DNA from: Hymenoscyphus infarciens
Taxonomy: Eukaryota; Ascomycota; Leotiomycetes; Helotiales; Helotiaceae
Direction of reading: 5' to 3'
NCBI GenBank assembly: GCA_001414345.1
Contig: LLCB01000331.1
Span: 1-61,535, forward strand
DNA: 61,535 nt
Shown: positions 1 to 11,922 of the stretch, in pieces
Position numbering within the stretch: the stretch's first letter is position 1
How the letters are laid out: each line of letters starts with the position of its first letter
Translations under genes and position numbers: made by a program
Notes under the pieces: model-generated
Told to the model about the DNA's origin: nothing
The model's input: only the letters and a program-made list of their open reading frames with translations
Database searches by the model: none

Positions 1-350
1 GGCCTAGTTTTAAGATATAATTTAAGAACTTATTATAGTAATAAAAGTCGATTTATATAGTCTTTTTATATTATATATATATATCTCTTACTCTAATATG
101 TTTTAATTTAATATTTAATACCTTTTACGATTATTTATTAATTATATAACTTTTGTGATTTACGATTTGCGATTTGTGATTTAGCCTCTAAAAAATCTAC
201 GTTTATTGATTTACGATTTGTGATTTACGATTTGGCTCTAAAGGGCTATATACTTAGAAATCTAAGCTTTACGATTTACGATTTGCGATTTACGATTTAC
301 GATTTGCGATTTAGTCGTCGTTTCCGACTTTTGGTATGTACGGGACGCCC
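1..350. mobile_element. Right end of a TA-flanked inverted-repeat DNA transposon
   Basis: This AT-rich stretch ends in a block of 7-bp subterminal repeats (GATTTAC, GATTTGC and GATTTGT variants, about positions 157-314), followed by a terminus that reads on the reverse strand GGGCGTCCCGTACATACC. The same terminus and subterminal repeats bound the element at 49238-50289, in both orientations. The terminus is followed directly by TA (351-352), as expected for Tc1/mariner-like insertion. The other end lies outside the window. No transposase reading frame remains. Assignment to Tc1/mariner is inferred from the TA flank only. Confidence 0.6.
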
Positions 351-352
351 TA

Positions 353-3300
353 ATAATCAAGTTCCGTTCCCACACTTGCTCTCGGAGAATCCTTTTAGTT
401 CTTCGAGCCAGCTTGGACATTAACGACTCATTGTTTCAGGTGACTAGTGATAATGCTGTCCATTGTGCCAGACAAATGGGATAACCAAGCTCCACTCTCC
501 GAATTCTTCTCCTAGAAGACTTGTGCTCTGCAAGTACTTGCCTCCCCTGCCCTATTACTCAGGTCCAGAAATGCAAACAAGATCAGGCGATCCAACCTCT
601 TATCAAACAGTTAGCTAAACACTTTCCTCTTTCGAACCCCCAATCTCAAGGCATCCTTCCCTCGTTCCTTCCTCCTTCTCGTTCTCTCAAATCCTTACCA
701 TGCAAGTGTTGCCCGACTTTCTCGGCCCTTGGAATCCTTCCCCTCCTCTAACCGAATCCTTCAATCACCCACACCAAACCGATCGCACAGCAGCTAATTT
801 ATCGCGGCACATGGCTTTTTACTTCATTTATCCATGCACGGATACGAAGAGTGCAGCGCGAGATCCTTTTAATTTAGATGGGGGGTGTTTTGGGGGGAGT
901 GGGTAATTACTACATTGCACTGCTTACGGACTCGCCAAATATTACATACAACCTACGTGGAAATCTTACACGTTGCCGATGAGCGTAGGATTGGCGTATT
1001 AGGTGAGAAGATGGAGATCTAGATTTGGAGGTGCAGGATCACCATGTGGCTTACGGGCCACTGCGGGCTTCTTTCGTACCCAAATGAGCAGATGCGGAAG
1101 AGATGCAATGTCATGGTCGGTCAGCTCGACTGCTGTTGCATGTTCTTTCATGAGGATGTGTGCTAACTGCTACGCAGTCGTCGGAGAGTTCATTATAGTG
1201 CATCTGAACTGATCATTCCTGTTTAGAAAGTGACGCGGTATGGTTAAGAAGTACCTCTAGAGCATGAGGTTCAGTCATCGTTCGTCGTATACTTGCTAAA
1301 TTTGGTCAAAATCTTGGAACAATTAAAATTTAATAAACTTTGGAATAACAAGAACTGCCTAGTCTTAGTCATTTGAGGTTACTAAGTCTCATTAACTTGC
1401 TTGTTTTGGGACGTGTAGGAAAATAATCAAATCGGTGTTAATTAGATGAAATGTGGGACGGAATGCCAGAGAAGGGAGAGCAATGAGCATGTCAATATTG
1501 TACTTGGAGACTACTCAGTTTTCTTTCATAAATCGTACTCTTGCTCCCTGCTATATCAAGATAGCGGGTGGTGTTTGAGCTGATCAAGGTGAGAGTGCGA
1601 ATGTGTGAGGAAGGGAGTAGGTAAAAGCTCAAGTATTTGGTCCTGTGTTGGTGGACTTGGGGTGCAAGACCGACGAGATTTAAGACCTCATGTCTCCTCT
1701 CTCGTTTCCCGTGGTCTTTTAGTGCCGGTCGTGATGAGGTCCGGCTTCCACGAGAGGTTGAGCTCGAAAGCGAGGGAAAGGGGAAAGAGCGACCTCACGT
1801 CTCGTCGCTCCCTCAGGTGCGGACGAGTTCACAGTCGTTCTTTCCTCAACTACCGGTCGATCTCGCTACCTTATACCGCGGAGGATATTACGAGCCCCCA
1901 CTCCGCGCACGTGGTGCCAACCGGGAAGGGAAGGAACCACCTGACCACGTCCTGAGTATATATCACCCTCCCTCCCATATAAACACGATTTATCGTCGTC
2001 GAAAACGCCCCGCGAGGTGGAGGTACACAACACCCACTCTAAACACCGCACCCAAAGATAACAATAGTAATGGTGAGAATTTCTGAGGTTGTAGCGATAT
2101 TGTTGGCACTCTTTTGCCAAATTGTGACTTTATGCTGTTTTGCAACTACCATGATGTTCTATGAGAAACAGTGACCCGGTTGTAGGGTGCGACATAAGTA
2201 AGACTAGTACTCTACAGTCTTTTTGAAGGTTGGAACAATATAATAGTTAATGCTCCAGTTCATTTGACTAGGAATTCTGCTTTCATGGGTTTCTACTTCC
2301 TATTTCAATGATTTAATATGAAAACAAAGCCATAGGCTCTTTAAAGCTTCCTCCCCGTGAATCACCAACCTTGTCCCAGAGATAAATCGTCTTGAGTTTC
2401 AATACCTACCACGATATTACAATTTTATGAAGGAGGTCAAGAGAGGTGCAGCCGTCAAGAAGCTACCATGACAACCAACAGAGCGCCCATCACGCGACTC
2501 CCGAATACTCCTATGCTTATGATGAGCATGAATGAAGGCCTACAGTAGGAGATAATTTGAGCGACGCCTAAAGTCTATATTTTCTAGGACTTTTTCTGAG
2601 ACCATCACAATGATCTTCCCATTTTTCTATGACGTGAAAAATCTTTAGATGTTTTCTGGACCCTTCAAATTTGAGAAGTACCCAGCGTCAAATGTATAAG
2701 AACACATAAAGGGTTGAGAAGTAAGACACGTATGTTTGTCACTTGAAAAAGTTTAACCAACTGCCGTTGATAGGATAAGCTAGCCACCACCCTATTTGAA
2801 ATGCTGTCAAAAGCACCCTTAGTTCAATACAGTCAAACTCTTTTCAACAACCCAAGCGACAAGACCACCTTTAGGTTGAATTGCCACTATAACTGGAAGT
2901 CCAAGGACAAGAGGGTTGTTGTCAATCTTGTGAGACCATACTCCCAACACTCCAGCTCACCCAAGTTCAAAGGCGTTTTACTTCATACAAAACAGAGGAC
3001 CAAGTGACATACCCCCACCCTAGTTTAGCAGAAGAACCCGTAAAAGAGTGAATAAATTTAATTTTGATTAAAACACGAAACAGACAAGTCTAAGCTAACA
3101 TCCCCCAAGAAAAGAGAAGATACAATCCAAAGATTTGAAGAAATCCAAGGAATGTATGGAGAAATCCAACTCCATCCCATCAAAGAATTGATCTAAACCA
3201 CACAGGAAAAGCTACAATTTGACCGCAAAATCGGCACCTGCCCCAAACTACAAGTTCCTACCCATCTACCAGAGAATTTGTCCTTTGGACAACGATCCAT

Positions 3301-3380
3301 TAATAAGCACCCAAGAATATACCACCAGGCTACACAATCGACCTTGCCGGTAAAAGTACCCTCCCCTTCAGAAGGAGCAT
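353..3380. other. Intergenic region, no supported gene
   Basis: About 3 kb of near-average base composition. Open frames of up to 149 codons exist around 1605-2120 on both strands, but they overlap each other, show no recognisable domain and lack supporting splice structure. A 68-codon frame at 2801-3007 is likewise unrecognised. The right end probably holds the 3' untranslated region of the repeat-protein gene on the minus strand. I see no tRNA gene or ordered repeat. Confidence 0.5.
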
Positions 3381-4350
3381 TTAATCGGTGGAATCTCCAG
3401 AGTGAGTAGCATCATTAGCAGCCTGGATGGAAGCGAGTTCCTCGGCCGAAACATTAAGTTGTCTTCTATCAACAGACTCCCCAGCATGGTTTGCATCATT
3501 TGCAGCCTGAATGGAAGCGAGATCCTCCGCGGAGACAGTGAGCTCTCTAGCCTCAAGAGTCTCTCCAGCGTGGTTAGCATCGTTTGCGGCTTGAATAGTG
3601 GCCAATTCCTCCGCTGAGACAGTCGATTGTCTGGTGTCTAAAGTCTCTCCAGAATGGTTTGCGTCATTGGCAGCCTGGATAGCAGCAAGCTCTTCAGCTG
3701 AGACTGTCGATTGTCTTGTGTCGAGGGTCTCTCCAGAGTGGTTTGCATCATTTGCAGCTTGGATAGCAGCAAGCTCTTCGGCTGAGACTGTCGATTGTCT
3801 TGTGTCGAGGGTCTCTCCAGAGTGGTTTGCATCATTTGCAGCTTGGATAGCTGCAAGCTCTTCGGCTGAGACTGTCGATTGTCTTGTGTCGAGGGTCTCT
3901 CCCGAGTGATTGGCTGCGGAAGATCAGCATTACCATTTCTCAAGTGCTTTTGGGGAGGAAATAAGACTGCGTCAGGGGGAACAGAGTCGTCGGAGAAAAC
4001 AGTCTCTCAACCCCCCCTAACATCCTAAATTGGAAGAAAAAACTCGAAGAACACCTACCATCGTTGGCCGCTTGGATGGCAGCGAGCTCCTCAGCAGAAA
4101 CTGTCGACTGTCTGGTGTCCAAAGTCTCCCCAGAATGGTTGGCCTAATCCCAAGTTGTCGGAGTTAGTTTATATTTTTGAGAAGATTCAAGGGTCTAGAT
4201 GATGAAGGGAAAAAGGCTCCGAGAATTTGGACCTACATCATTGGCAGCTTGGATAGAAGCAAGTTCTTCGGCAGAAACCGACATTGGGCTGGCGAAAGCA
4301 GTAGCGGAGAATGCGGCCAGCGCAAATAAGAGAGTGGATTGGGCACGCAT
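3381..4350 (-). CDS. Secreted tandem-repeat protein (seven 28-residue repeats), kexin-substrate-like
   Basis: Three exons (4237-4350, 4059-4143, 3381-3913) join in frame to 243 residues. Donors are GTAGGT in both introns, and acceptors are TTAG and GCAG. Residues 1-21 form a signal peptide (MRAQSTLLFALAAFSATAFA, then S-P). After a partial unit, seven repeats of 28 residues follow; each has a helix-prone half (VSAEELAAIQAAND) and a linker half (ANHSGETLDTRQST). The end is ATHSGDSTD. Exon 2 is exactly one repeat long (85 nt, with phase shift). Repeats lack Cys, Lys and aromatic residues. Canonical copies carry one N-H-S glycosylation sequon and a single Arg before Gln; only the seventh has a dibasic RR. 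This resembles fungal kexin-processed repeat proteins in layout, but the dibasic sites are mostly missing, so processing is uncertain. An upstream in-frame ATG at 4398 would bury the signal peptide, so 4350 is preferred. Function is unknown. Confidence 0.8.
3411..4143 (-). repeat. 84-bp coding tandem repeats, interrupted by one intron
   Basis: There are seven full 84-bp units: one is exon 2 (4059-4143) and six lie head to tail in exon 3 (3411-3913). Units 2-4 are nearly identical at the DNA level, mostly differing at synonymous sites. Units 6 and 7, nearest the 3' end, are more diverged (NHA for NHS, EARE and DRRQ for DTRQ). The unit length is a multiple of three, so several reading frames on both strands stay open across the array. 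Homogeneity in the middle suggests recent unequal exchange. Confidence 0.9.
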
Positions 4351-5552
4351 ATTGAAGGATTTGAAAAGAACTTGATTAAAAAATTTGTTTATGTGCAACG
4401 AAGAAGAAAAGACGTAGAAATGATATTATGCAAGAAAAATATAGCTTGAAAATGTACGAAGAGCAGGAAACGAGGAAACAGGAGAAAACCAGAGGGTTTT
4501 GGGATTTATAGGATGGATCTGACTTGAGTCGCTCATCCGGATACGGGAATGAATGCAACAAGCATTTCTGAATTCTGCGGTTATGCAAGCATTGGAACTG
4601 GACCTTGTCCATGGTATCCGGGCTCAACCAATCAGATACGGACCCATGATGACGAGTTCCAGCCCACTGGAAGCATGTTGCTTTTCCGGAAACCAAAAAC
4701 CAGTAAATAACCAACTATCCCCCACGTTTAGAATATTTTTCTCCGCCACGTATGATGTTTGGACGCCCAGTTCGCCAAGGCAATACACAAGTTGTCGCAG
4801 TAGTCCTCCAAGCCTGAAGCGGCGGCGCCATTCCCGTTGCAAGAGCTGTCACATCAATTAGCGAGTTTTACTAGATGCCCTCGACCAAGCCAAATCAGGC
4901 AAGCGCCTGGTCGGGTGTCTTTTTGGGCATTCATGTCAATCGTTTGTTTCCGAGTCGACAGTCTCGTATTCTCCTCAAAAGTCCCTTGTATGATGAAATA
5001 CACTAGGAAGCGTATTGAGAATATGCGGCGGGAGGTTGAAGTGGTGCAGATTTCGGGACAGCATACCACCTCTACTTCGGCAAGAAAGTGAAAACTGTAC
5101 CATGACCACGACGACCCGAGTGAAATAAGCTCACTGAGGGCCTGGGAGCCGAATGCATGTGTGAATCGTCTGTGCGTTGAATTAGGTTACGATTGGCTAG
5201 TGATTCTGATGGAGGTTTCGTTTCAACAGCCGGAGGTTTGTGAGCGGGAACCAGCGGGCCGTTACTGGTGAGGGTGTCGATCGGTTGAGACTTCCGAAAA
5301 ACATTTAAGAGATTCCGTAACCGTATTTCGTACTATTTCACTGGCTTTTAATTTGTATTGAGTGGAGTGTAGCGGAGCAAAAGCAAATCTATACAGTACA
5401 GTTAATCAGCAAGACCAGGATCTATGTTAGAAGAATAATCAATACACACAAAACGAGAAAAAGAAAGGCCACAGTTTGCAGTGTATGGTCATGGGTATCG
5501 TTTCGTTTCGTTTCTCAGCCAAGACTTCTCAGCACACCCACATACAAAGTCT
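4351..5552. other. Intergenic region with the upstream region of the repeat-protein gene
   Basis: The minus-strand promoter of the secreted repeat gene should lie just above 4350. A TTTATA-like sequence appears near 4504-4510, but I cannot show that it is used. The frames of about 100 codons at 4376-4861 lie on opposite strands and are unrecognised. The right end holds the 3' region of the Ski2 gene. No repeat or RNA gene is seen. Confidence 0.4.
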
Positions 5553-8500
5553 CTACATATATAAACTCGCCACAGCCGTGATATCTCTCTTGATCATCTC
5601 CTGGCAAGTCTGCATCTTCGTAAACAACGCCGGATCCCCAATGATTCTCGCCGCGTTCTTAACCTCTCTACAAGTCTCATCAAGTCTCGTAATAACCCTA
5701 ACAATAGTACCTTCGAGTACATCTGTCAAGTCCGTGATATTCTTGAAGCTCATCCCACGAGCCCATTCATAGACAACTTCCATCAATCCAAACCTCGGAC
5801 GAGAGACAAAATCATTTGAGTCGTCGGATGAAAGAATGACTTGGTGGTAGGTTTGTCGTTCATTGACCTTTTCAGAGATCTCGATGATGGTCTTCATACC
5901 TCTTTCCAGATTGCTGGTCAAGTTGGGTACCGTATCGGTTTTCTCTTGGAAGACAAAAGCCGAAAGTAGTGCCACGATTTCAGCCGGTTCGTAAGCTGCT
6001 AGAACGTTGTCGAGGATTAACTCGGTAAGTACAAGTTCGTCAGCGGAATGAATTTCACATGCGACTTTCCCTTTCAGTTCTACTCTTGAGCCTTCGTCGA
6101 TGAAACTGAGGTCTCGTAGTACTTGGAGTCGCTGTTCGTAATCGGGGAGAAGTTGAAGATTTTGGTCAGACATCAGCTGTCTCAATTGAGTGATGTTCTC
6201 CTTGATGAGCCATTGGTCGTGACACATTGCAAACTACAAATTGTTAGCCAGGAAGCGTTTATACAGAACGATGTTACTCACATGTTTGATGAATTGCGGA
6301 CACTCTAAGCATTTAGCTTTTTGAGCGATTCCAGACTGTTCCCAGCGTTTAGTTAAAATCTCTCGGAGAGCCAAATCCTTAATTTTGTCCGTATCCATCT
6401 CATTCCAGTGGTCGAGCTCCCATGATGAGCATACACGGAACAATTCTGCCTTGGCCTTTTGATAACCTTCACCACCATGAAATATGTCAGGAATAACACC
6501 CTTTAGGACAGTGTGTGTGAGACACTCAATATCAGCGACCGGTATTTGATATGTCTTGGTTGCGATATTTTTCTTGAACTGAGGAAGCTTTGTAAAGCTC
6601 TTACGGAATTTAGGCAAGAAAGGAAGAATATCCGTCGAATCTCTGGCGTCTCTTTGGGTTTTGATCTCCAGAACATGGACTGTAGGTGCGGTGCCACTTG
6701 TGGCTCCTTCTCGGAGCAGAATCCCAGGAGTTCGGACACCTTCACGATTGTAAACAATTAGTCGTCTGGGGCAAAACATCCGACGTCCTACTGGAGTAGC
6801 CAGTAAACCGACGTAAAAGTCAAGGGACAGTTGTCGATAATCTTGGGCAGCTTGGTGGCATATTTCCATATCTTTGTCGCATAAATTGCAGTCGTCCCGC
6901 TTGACTTTTGCCAAATCTGCCTCGGAAACTTTGATGGATTTTTCATGCTCAGGAAGAAGTTGTTGAGTAGCGTGCTCACTGAAACTTCGTTTGATCATCT
7001 CTTCAATCTTCAAAGCCTCCACACGAAGTAGATTCAATATCATGTTGTAAGTCAATCTGAATTGAGAGCGAAGCTTTGATGGCTCTCCCAATATCATTTG
7101 ACGAAGCTCGCCAACTGGCGGTGCTTCCCCACCTCCAGGTGCAACGATGATAACTGAGCCGACGGTATCCAAGCCTCGACGGCCTGCTCTGCCAGCCATT
7201 TGAGTGTATTCTCCAGGTAGAAGATTTCGGAAAGAGTGACCATCGTGCTTTCGATATCCGGAAAAGATAACCGTTCTGGTTGGCAAATTGAGTCCCATCG
7301 CGAAGGTTTCTGTTGCAAAAAGGACCTTGACCAAGGTTTGGGCAAATAGCATTTCCACAACTTCCTTTACGATTGGAAGCATACCACCATGATGGACCGC
7401 AATTCCACGCCCCAGTAAATCTCGGAGTCTTACAATCTGAGGCAGGACTCTGTCTTCAGGCTTCAGTCTTGCAATCGACTTTTCAATGATCATATGAATC
7501 GCACTCTTCTCCGTCGCCGTGCAGAAATCTTGATTACTGAGCGCATCTGCATTCTCCTCGCAGCGCTTCTTCGAAAACACGAAGATGCATGCAGGTAAAA
7601 GGCTTTCCTTCTTCAAGAACTGGACAAGATGAACCCAAAGGGTCTTGTCCTGAGCAGCAGAAGTTCTACCACCAGGTCGGCCACCTCTCCCCATGTGGCC
7701 CGGGGTATGACTTGCTCTTGGGGGGCCACCACGTCCTCGCTGTTGAGGGCCGCCTCGACCACCCCCGCCACCTCTCTGTGGACCTCCACGTTGGTTCTGG
7801 CCTCTTCCTCCCCGTCCACCTGCATTTCCTCTTGCATTATTTCCGCCTCCCCTCGAATTGTCAGCCACTGGAGCTGGTTTTTCCTTATTTCTACCAGACA
7901 AGGCATCGTTTGCGTCTTTCCATCCCTTCTCAATAAACTTTTTGTTCGCATCCACGATTTTATGTACCCCTTTATCAGCCCAAATGTAATGTTCTAAAGG
8001 CACAGGTCTTTTTGGTGTGGAAATGACATAAATATCCTTTCTCTTCGTACGCCCAACCCATGATGCAAATTCGTAAGTGTTCGGAACCGTAGCAGAAAGC
8101 AGAATTAAGGTAACATGCTCGGGCAACATGATGATGACTTCTTCCCAAACAACTCCTCGCTCCAAATCGTTGACGTAATGAACTTCATCAAATATAACAA
8201 ACTCAACATCTCGGATAATATCAGCACCTCTGTAAAGCATACTCCGTAGAATCTCTGTCGTCATAATGAGACAGCTTGCTTCAGGGGAAATTTGCACATC
8301 TCCAGTGAGGATACCAACTTCGTCAAACACTTGTCGAAAATCCCGAAACTTTTGATTGCTCAAAGCTTTGATGGGTGATGTATAGATGGCCTTGGTCATA
8401 TGCTTTGCTGCTAAAGCTATGGCGTATTCTGCAACGACAGTCTTTCCGGCGGAAGTATGAGCAGCCACAAAGACCGAATCGCCATTTTCTAAGTGATAGA

Positions 8501-9531
8501 CGGCTTCTTTTTGGAAGGTATCAAGCTCAAAGGGCCATTCTCTTGCCATGTCTGGTACTAGTTCGTGGAAATTATCGATCCCGCGCTTGATATCAACCAT
8601 ATGTGCCCATTCTCTGCCTCCTCTCTTAGCGCTGGAAACAGCCAATACTCCGTGAGGTTCCAACGCAGGAAATTCGACTGGCAATAGAGAGTCAATATCG
8701 TCTTCGTCGGTTTCTGAAGTCCCAGCAGAATCATCAGAACCTTTGGCAGCCCCATTCGCATTCCCATCCTGGGCTAACTCTTCCTCTGGCTCCTCCTCGA
8801 GAACATTTTCAATTTCTTCTGCGTCTTTAACATCGACTTCATTCTTTTTCGTGTTGCTGAAATCCAAACCCCGGCTGAATCCCGGAGGGATGCTCAAGAG
8901 TCCTCCTTCGCCACTGAAATTGATGACCCTCTCCAGTTTGCTCTTCCCAGCATTATCTTCGATGGCACCCTCTGCTCTCATAGCCTGCTCATCCAAAGCC
9001 GCCGCAGCTTCCACGCTTTCAAGTCCGCCAGGGGCAAAAGGAAAGAATCCTGCCGCCCCCCTCACCATGTCCGCCTTGTTCGCAGGCTTTCGTAGGAAGG
9101 ATGTTGAGTTCTTCGCAGTGGCGCTATTGGCAGGCACCGTAACTTCCTTGTAACCAGTTACCCGCCCTTCGAGCCCTTCGCGAGTAAACCGTGTTATTGT
9201 TCGTGTCTGAGTAGGCGCAATTTTGAAGAGGGCTGTGAAGTCGGTGGGCCCCTCCCATCGTCTATAAAGAGGCGTTGTTAGCTAGATATATATATTCTAT
9301 CTGCAGGAATACCTACTGCTGGAGTTTGTTCAGCCATTCTGTAGAGAATGAAGTAGACGGTGTTAGGTATTTTTCCTCCAAGGAGCGCTTGAGCTCATCT
9401 TGGTCTTGCTTCACCCGTTTGCGTGGACGTTGGGAATCGAGGATGCTGTCAATCCAGTCGTCTGCCGTCTCATCGTCATTACTGGATTTGAGATTTACCT
9501 TCTCCAGGGCACTAATAAGAGAGTCTGCCAT
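5553..9531 (-). CDS. SKI2: Ski2-like DExH RNA helicase (SKI complex, exosome cofactor)
   Basis: Exons 9317-9531, 6282-9261 and 5553-6233 give about 1291 residues, close to yeast Ski2 (1287). Intron 1 (55 nt) has GTAGGT and GCTAAC; intron 2 (48 nt) has GTGAGT and GCTAAC. Visible helicase motifs: AHTSAGKT (about residues 339-346), DEVH (430-433), SAT (461-463), GLNLPTRT, and QMAGRAGRRG (759-768). A DSHCT-type C-terminal domain follows (last about 180 residues). Family knowledge: Ski2 unwinds RNA and feeds it to the cytoplasmic exosome with Ski3 and Ski8 in 3'-5' mRNA decay. A Gly/Arg-rich (RGG) stretch at about 542-590 sits between the two helicase lobes. The ATG at 9531 is preferred over 9555 because MADS starts the conserved acidic N-terminus; this choice is uncertain by eight residues. 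Stop TAA/TAG lies at the left end. Confidence 0.95.
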
Positions 9532-9856
9532 CGTGGTGGAAGCTCCAACCTTCAAGGCTCCTTAGGATGGTGGGGTTGGTTGGCGGAAGCTCCAAGGTTC
9601 TGCACGCGGGGTGTCACGGCAACATTTATTTTGCCGAGTGTGTGCATAACACTCTCACTCCTCACTCTTCAAGATTCCAGACACTAGTGTTTTATTACAG
9701 TTTCATTTCATTGTTCTTCATTCGTATCTCCATTACTGAGATCCCTTTGGTATATTCAGAAAGCACCAGTTGCTTCCAAATCACTCAAACGCCATAATGC
9801 AATGCACTAATAAACAACAACCAAACGCCAAATACACATTCAACCCATTTAACTCA

Positions 9857-10850
9857 TTACCACCCCATTTCGTCCATGAGCTCCATCTCATCAGCAAAAT
9901 CAGGCTCCGCAGGTTTCGCGGGATTGTTTGCAGCTGTAGATGTATTCTGCAACATTTCTTCCTCGGCCAAGAAAGCATCCAAATCATCTGGAAACTCATC
10001 CTCTGGAGCAGCCTCCTTTCTAGGACCAAAGATACTAGTCGAGCCCTCGTTCTCTTCTGAATTTGATTGGGTAATAACCTCCGTCAGTTTTGTTCGAACC
10101 ACTTTCGGTGTGGCATCATAAAGATCGTCATCGTCAAATATATCATCAAAGTTACCCCCAGAGGGTGTCTTGGGTCTCTCCGTCGCAGTCTTCTCGAATA
10201 TGGGCGCAATTCTCTGTGGTGTCTTTTCTCGGCCGTCCTCCCCTCCATCTCTCGTAGGTAATTCTGGCTCATCAAATATAGAATCTTCGTGTACCGACGA
10301 CCTTGGCTTTCCTTCATTGATCCAATCCATTCGTGCTGACTGCATCATCTTCTTGTGTCCCATCTTTTCAACCATTGCTAAGGCGTCGAGAAATCTGGCT
10401 TTGGGAAATAGGTCGTCGAGCCATAATTGGTAGAATTGGAGAAGTCGGGTGGCATCCGAGAACTGATCATTGTAATGTAATTAGCAGAGTTTTGCTGTTA
10501 TAGAGAAATAATCGTACCTCGTGTCCTTTGCCCTTGAACTTCAAATGGTTCTTCGCCTTTTTCCTCAATTTTGGTATGCCAGCTGCGGAAAGTAGTCTAT
10601 TCTCATCGAGTTTAACTCTTGGGGCTCTTGGTTTCCGAGTAACTTCAATTTCCTCGTCGATACCCAACCCTGCAGCAGAACCTTTTTCTTTGGCAGCTTT
10701 TTCATCCTTTCTTTTCTGAATCTCTGGGTCCACGTAATTATTGCCGAATGGGTCGTCCGGGTCGTCATCGCCCATATAGTCAGATAGGTCGTTTATTTCA
10801 TCTCCTCCTGCAGTTGGTCCGTCGGTTGGAAGTAGTCTTGAGGAAGCCAT
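9857..10850 (-). CDS. CSM3: Csm3/Swi3 (TIPIN-type) replication fork protection protein
   Basis: Two exons, 10518-10850 and 9857-10462, are separated by a 55-nt intron (GTACGA donor, GCTAAT branch, ATCAG acceptor); together they give 312 residues. The Swi3 domain spans roughly residues 80-160: KLRKKAKNHLKFKGKGHE, then FSDATRLLQFYQLWLDDLFP and FLDALAMVEKMGHKK, with the basic MDWINEGKP segment after it. The rest is an acidic, low-complexity C-terminal tail. Family knowledge: Csm3/Swi3 pairs with Tof1/Swi1 to stabilise stalled forks and support the replication checkpoint and sister cohesion. Its 3' end lies 325 bp from the start of SKI2 on the same strand, and it is divergent from the complex I gene, with about 295 bp between start codons. 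Start chosen at MASSRLLP; an upstream in-frame ATG exists at 10922. Confidence 0.9.
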
Positions 10851-11145
10851 TTTTGTGACTGTAGGCTGGCCCGTATTGATATGAAAAATTTGCAGTCGTC
10901 TCGTCAACAGAATTCGGTTCAAATCTGTTCATCCGTGATGTTTTCAGCTTGTTGTAATTCCCCTCTACACGACCTCGCGTCAGGTCTTCCCAGAAGACGC
11001 GACTGGTGGATCGGCATCTTGGGAAGATCTTGGTCACCGTAGAGAACTTGCGCCAAGCTTTTAGATGGTCAGCAACGACATCTGAGGAAATCGGAACTCC
11101 AAACAGCATCTAAAAAGCAATTGCCCCAGCAGTTGGGTCTTCAAG

Positions 11146-11922
11146 ATGTCCAACGCAGAGCAGAAGCCATATGTACCAACCAAGAAGGTCCACGCCGACT
11201 TTCCCGTGAGTACCTCCCCCCTTCCATCCTCCATCTTGATGCGTAAAAGCTAATCCCCCTCACAGCTCATCGACAGTGACCCGTAAGCCGCTCTCCCCTC
11301 CACGAAGACGAATATGAGACGTAGGAACGTTGTTAATCGGGAATTAGACATTTCAAAAGAGTCCTCAAATATGCGCGAACCTCAGATTATGCAGTAGGAG
11401 GTGCGGCCGCGGCGGCAGGACCAGCAGCTATGCTGTTGATGGAGAAATTACAGCCATCATTGGTGGGCAAAGGAGGATTCGCACCAATTATGCGATTGAC
11501 AGGTGTAATTGGAGCCAGTGCTGGATTTCTACTGATGTACCAGAGGTCTATCTGTACGTATGAACCAACCCCGAATTCACATTCCAAAGGGATGAGTTTA
11601 TTTCCTGGGACACCAAAGTATCCGGAACAAGGGGACAAGCTAATCATTTACAGTACGTTTCTACGGCTGGACAGAAAACCAACGGGAAATCGATATGGAC
11701 ATGCGAGAAATGGTCACCAAAGTCAAAGCCGGCGAACCCCTCTACGGCGCATCAACCCTCACCCCATACATGCAAGGAGTTGCAAGCAGAAACTCGAGAT
11801 ATACGGGAATATTCTTGCATGTCATCCCTTGGTTCAATTTCGTCAATCACAACCAGCACGGTGTCGATACGGCCAAGTACTATATCCAGGCCGAGAAGGA
11901 GTTGGCGGCTGAGGGTAAATGA
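11146..11922 (+). CDS. nuo20.9: NADH:ubiquinone oxidoreductase 20.9-kDa subunit (fungal complex I accessory subunit)
   Basis: Four exons (11146-11205, 11266-11282, 11348-11553, 11654-11922) give 183 residues, about 20.5 kDa, matching the 20.9-kDa fungal subunit (NUXM type). Exon 2 is only 17 nt. Hallmarks are the N-terminal HFKRVLKYARTSDY, a hydrophobic stretch with Gly and Ala (about residues 45-85), RFYGWTENQREIDMDMREMV, and a C-terminal region with YMQGVASRNSRY and HVIPWFNFVNH. Family knowledge: it is an accessory subunit in the membrane arm of mitochondrial complex I. Donors are GTGAGT, GTAAGC and GTACGT. Its promoter is shared with the divergent CSM3. Exon 2 is supported by frame and splice sites only. 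Confidence 0.9.

Noticed and set aside
1605..2120. Overlapping frames of 116, 149 and 84 codons
   Set aside because: They lie on both strands over the same DNA, with no domain, conserved motif or introns.
3598..3943. Frames of about 100 codons on both strands across the 84-bp repeats
   Set aside because: They are open only because the repeat length is a multiple of three; the frame with signal peptide and exon continuity is the one reported.
3411..4143. CRISPR-like array
   Set aside because: Repeats are contiguous coding units without variable spacers, in a eukaryotic gene.
3381..4350. Dikaritin-type RiPP precursor or alpha-type mating pheromone
   Set aside because: The repeats lack Tyr, Phe, Trp and Cys, almost all lack dibasic sites, and no UstY-like, tyrosinase or transporter genes are adjacent.
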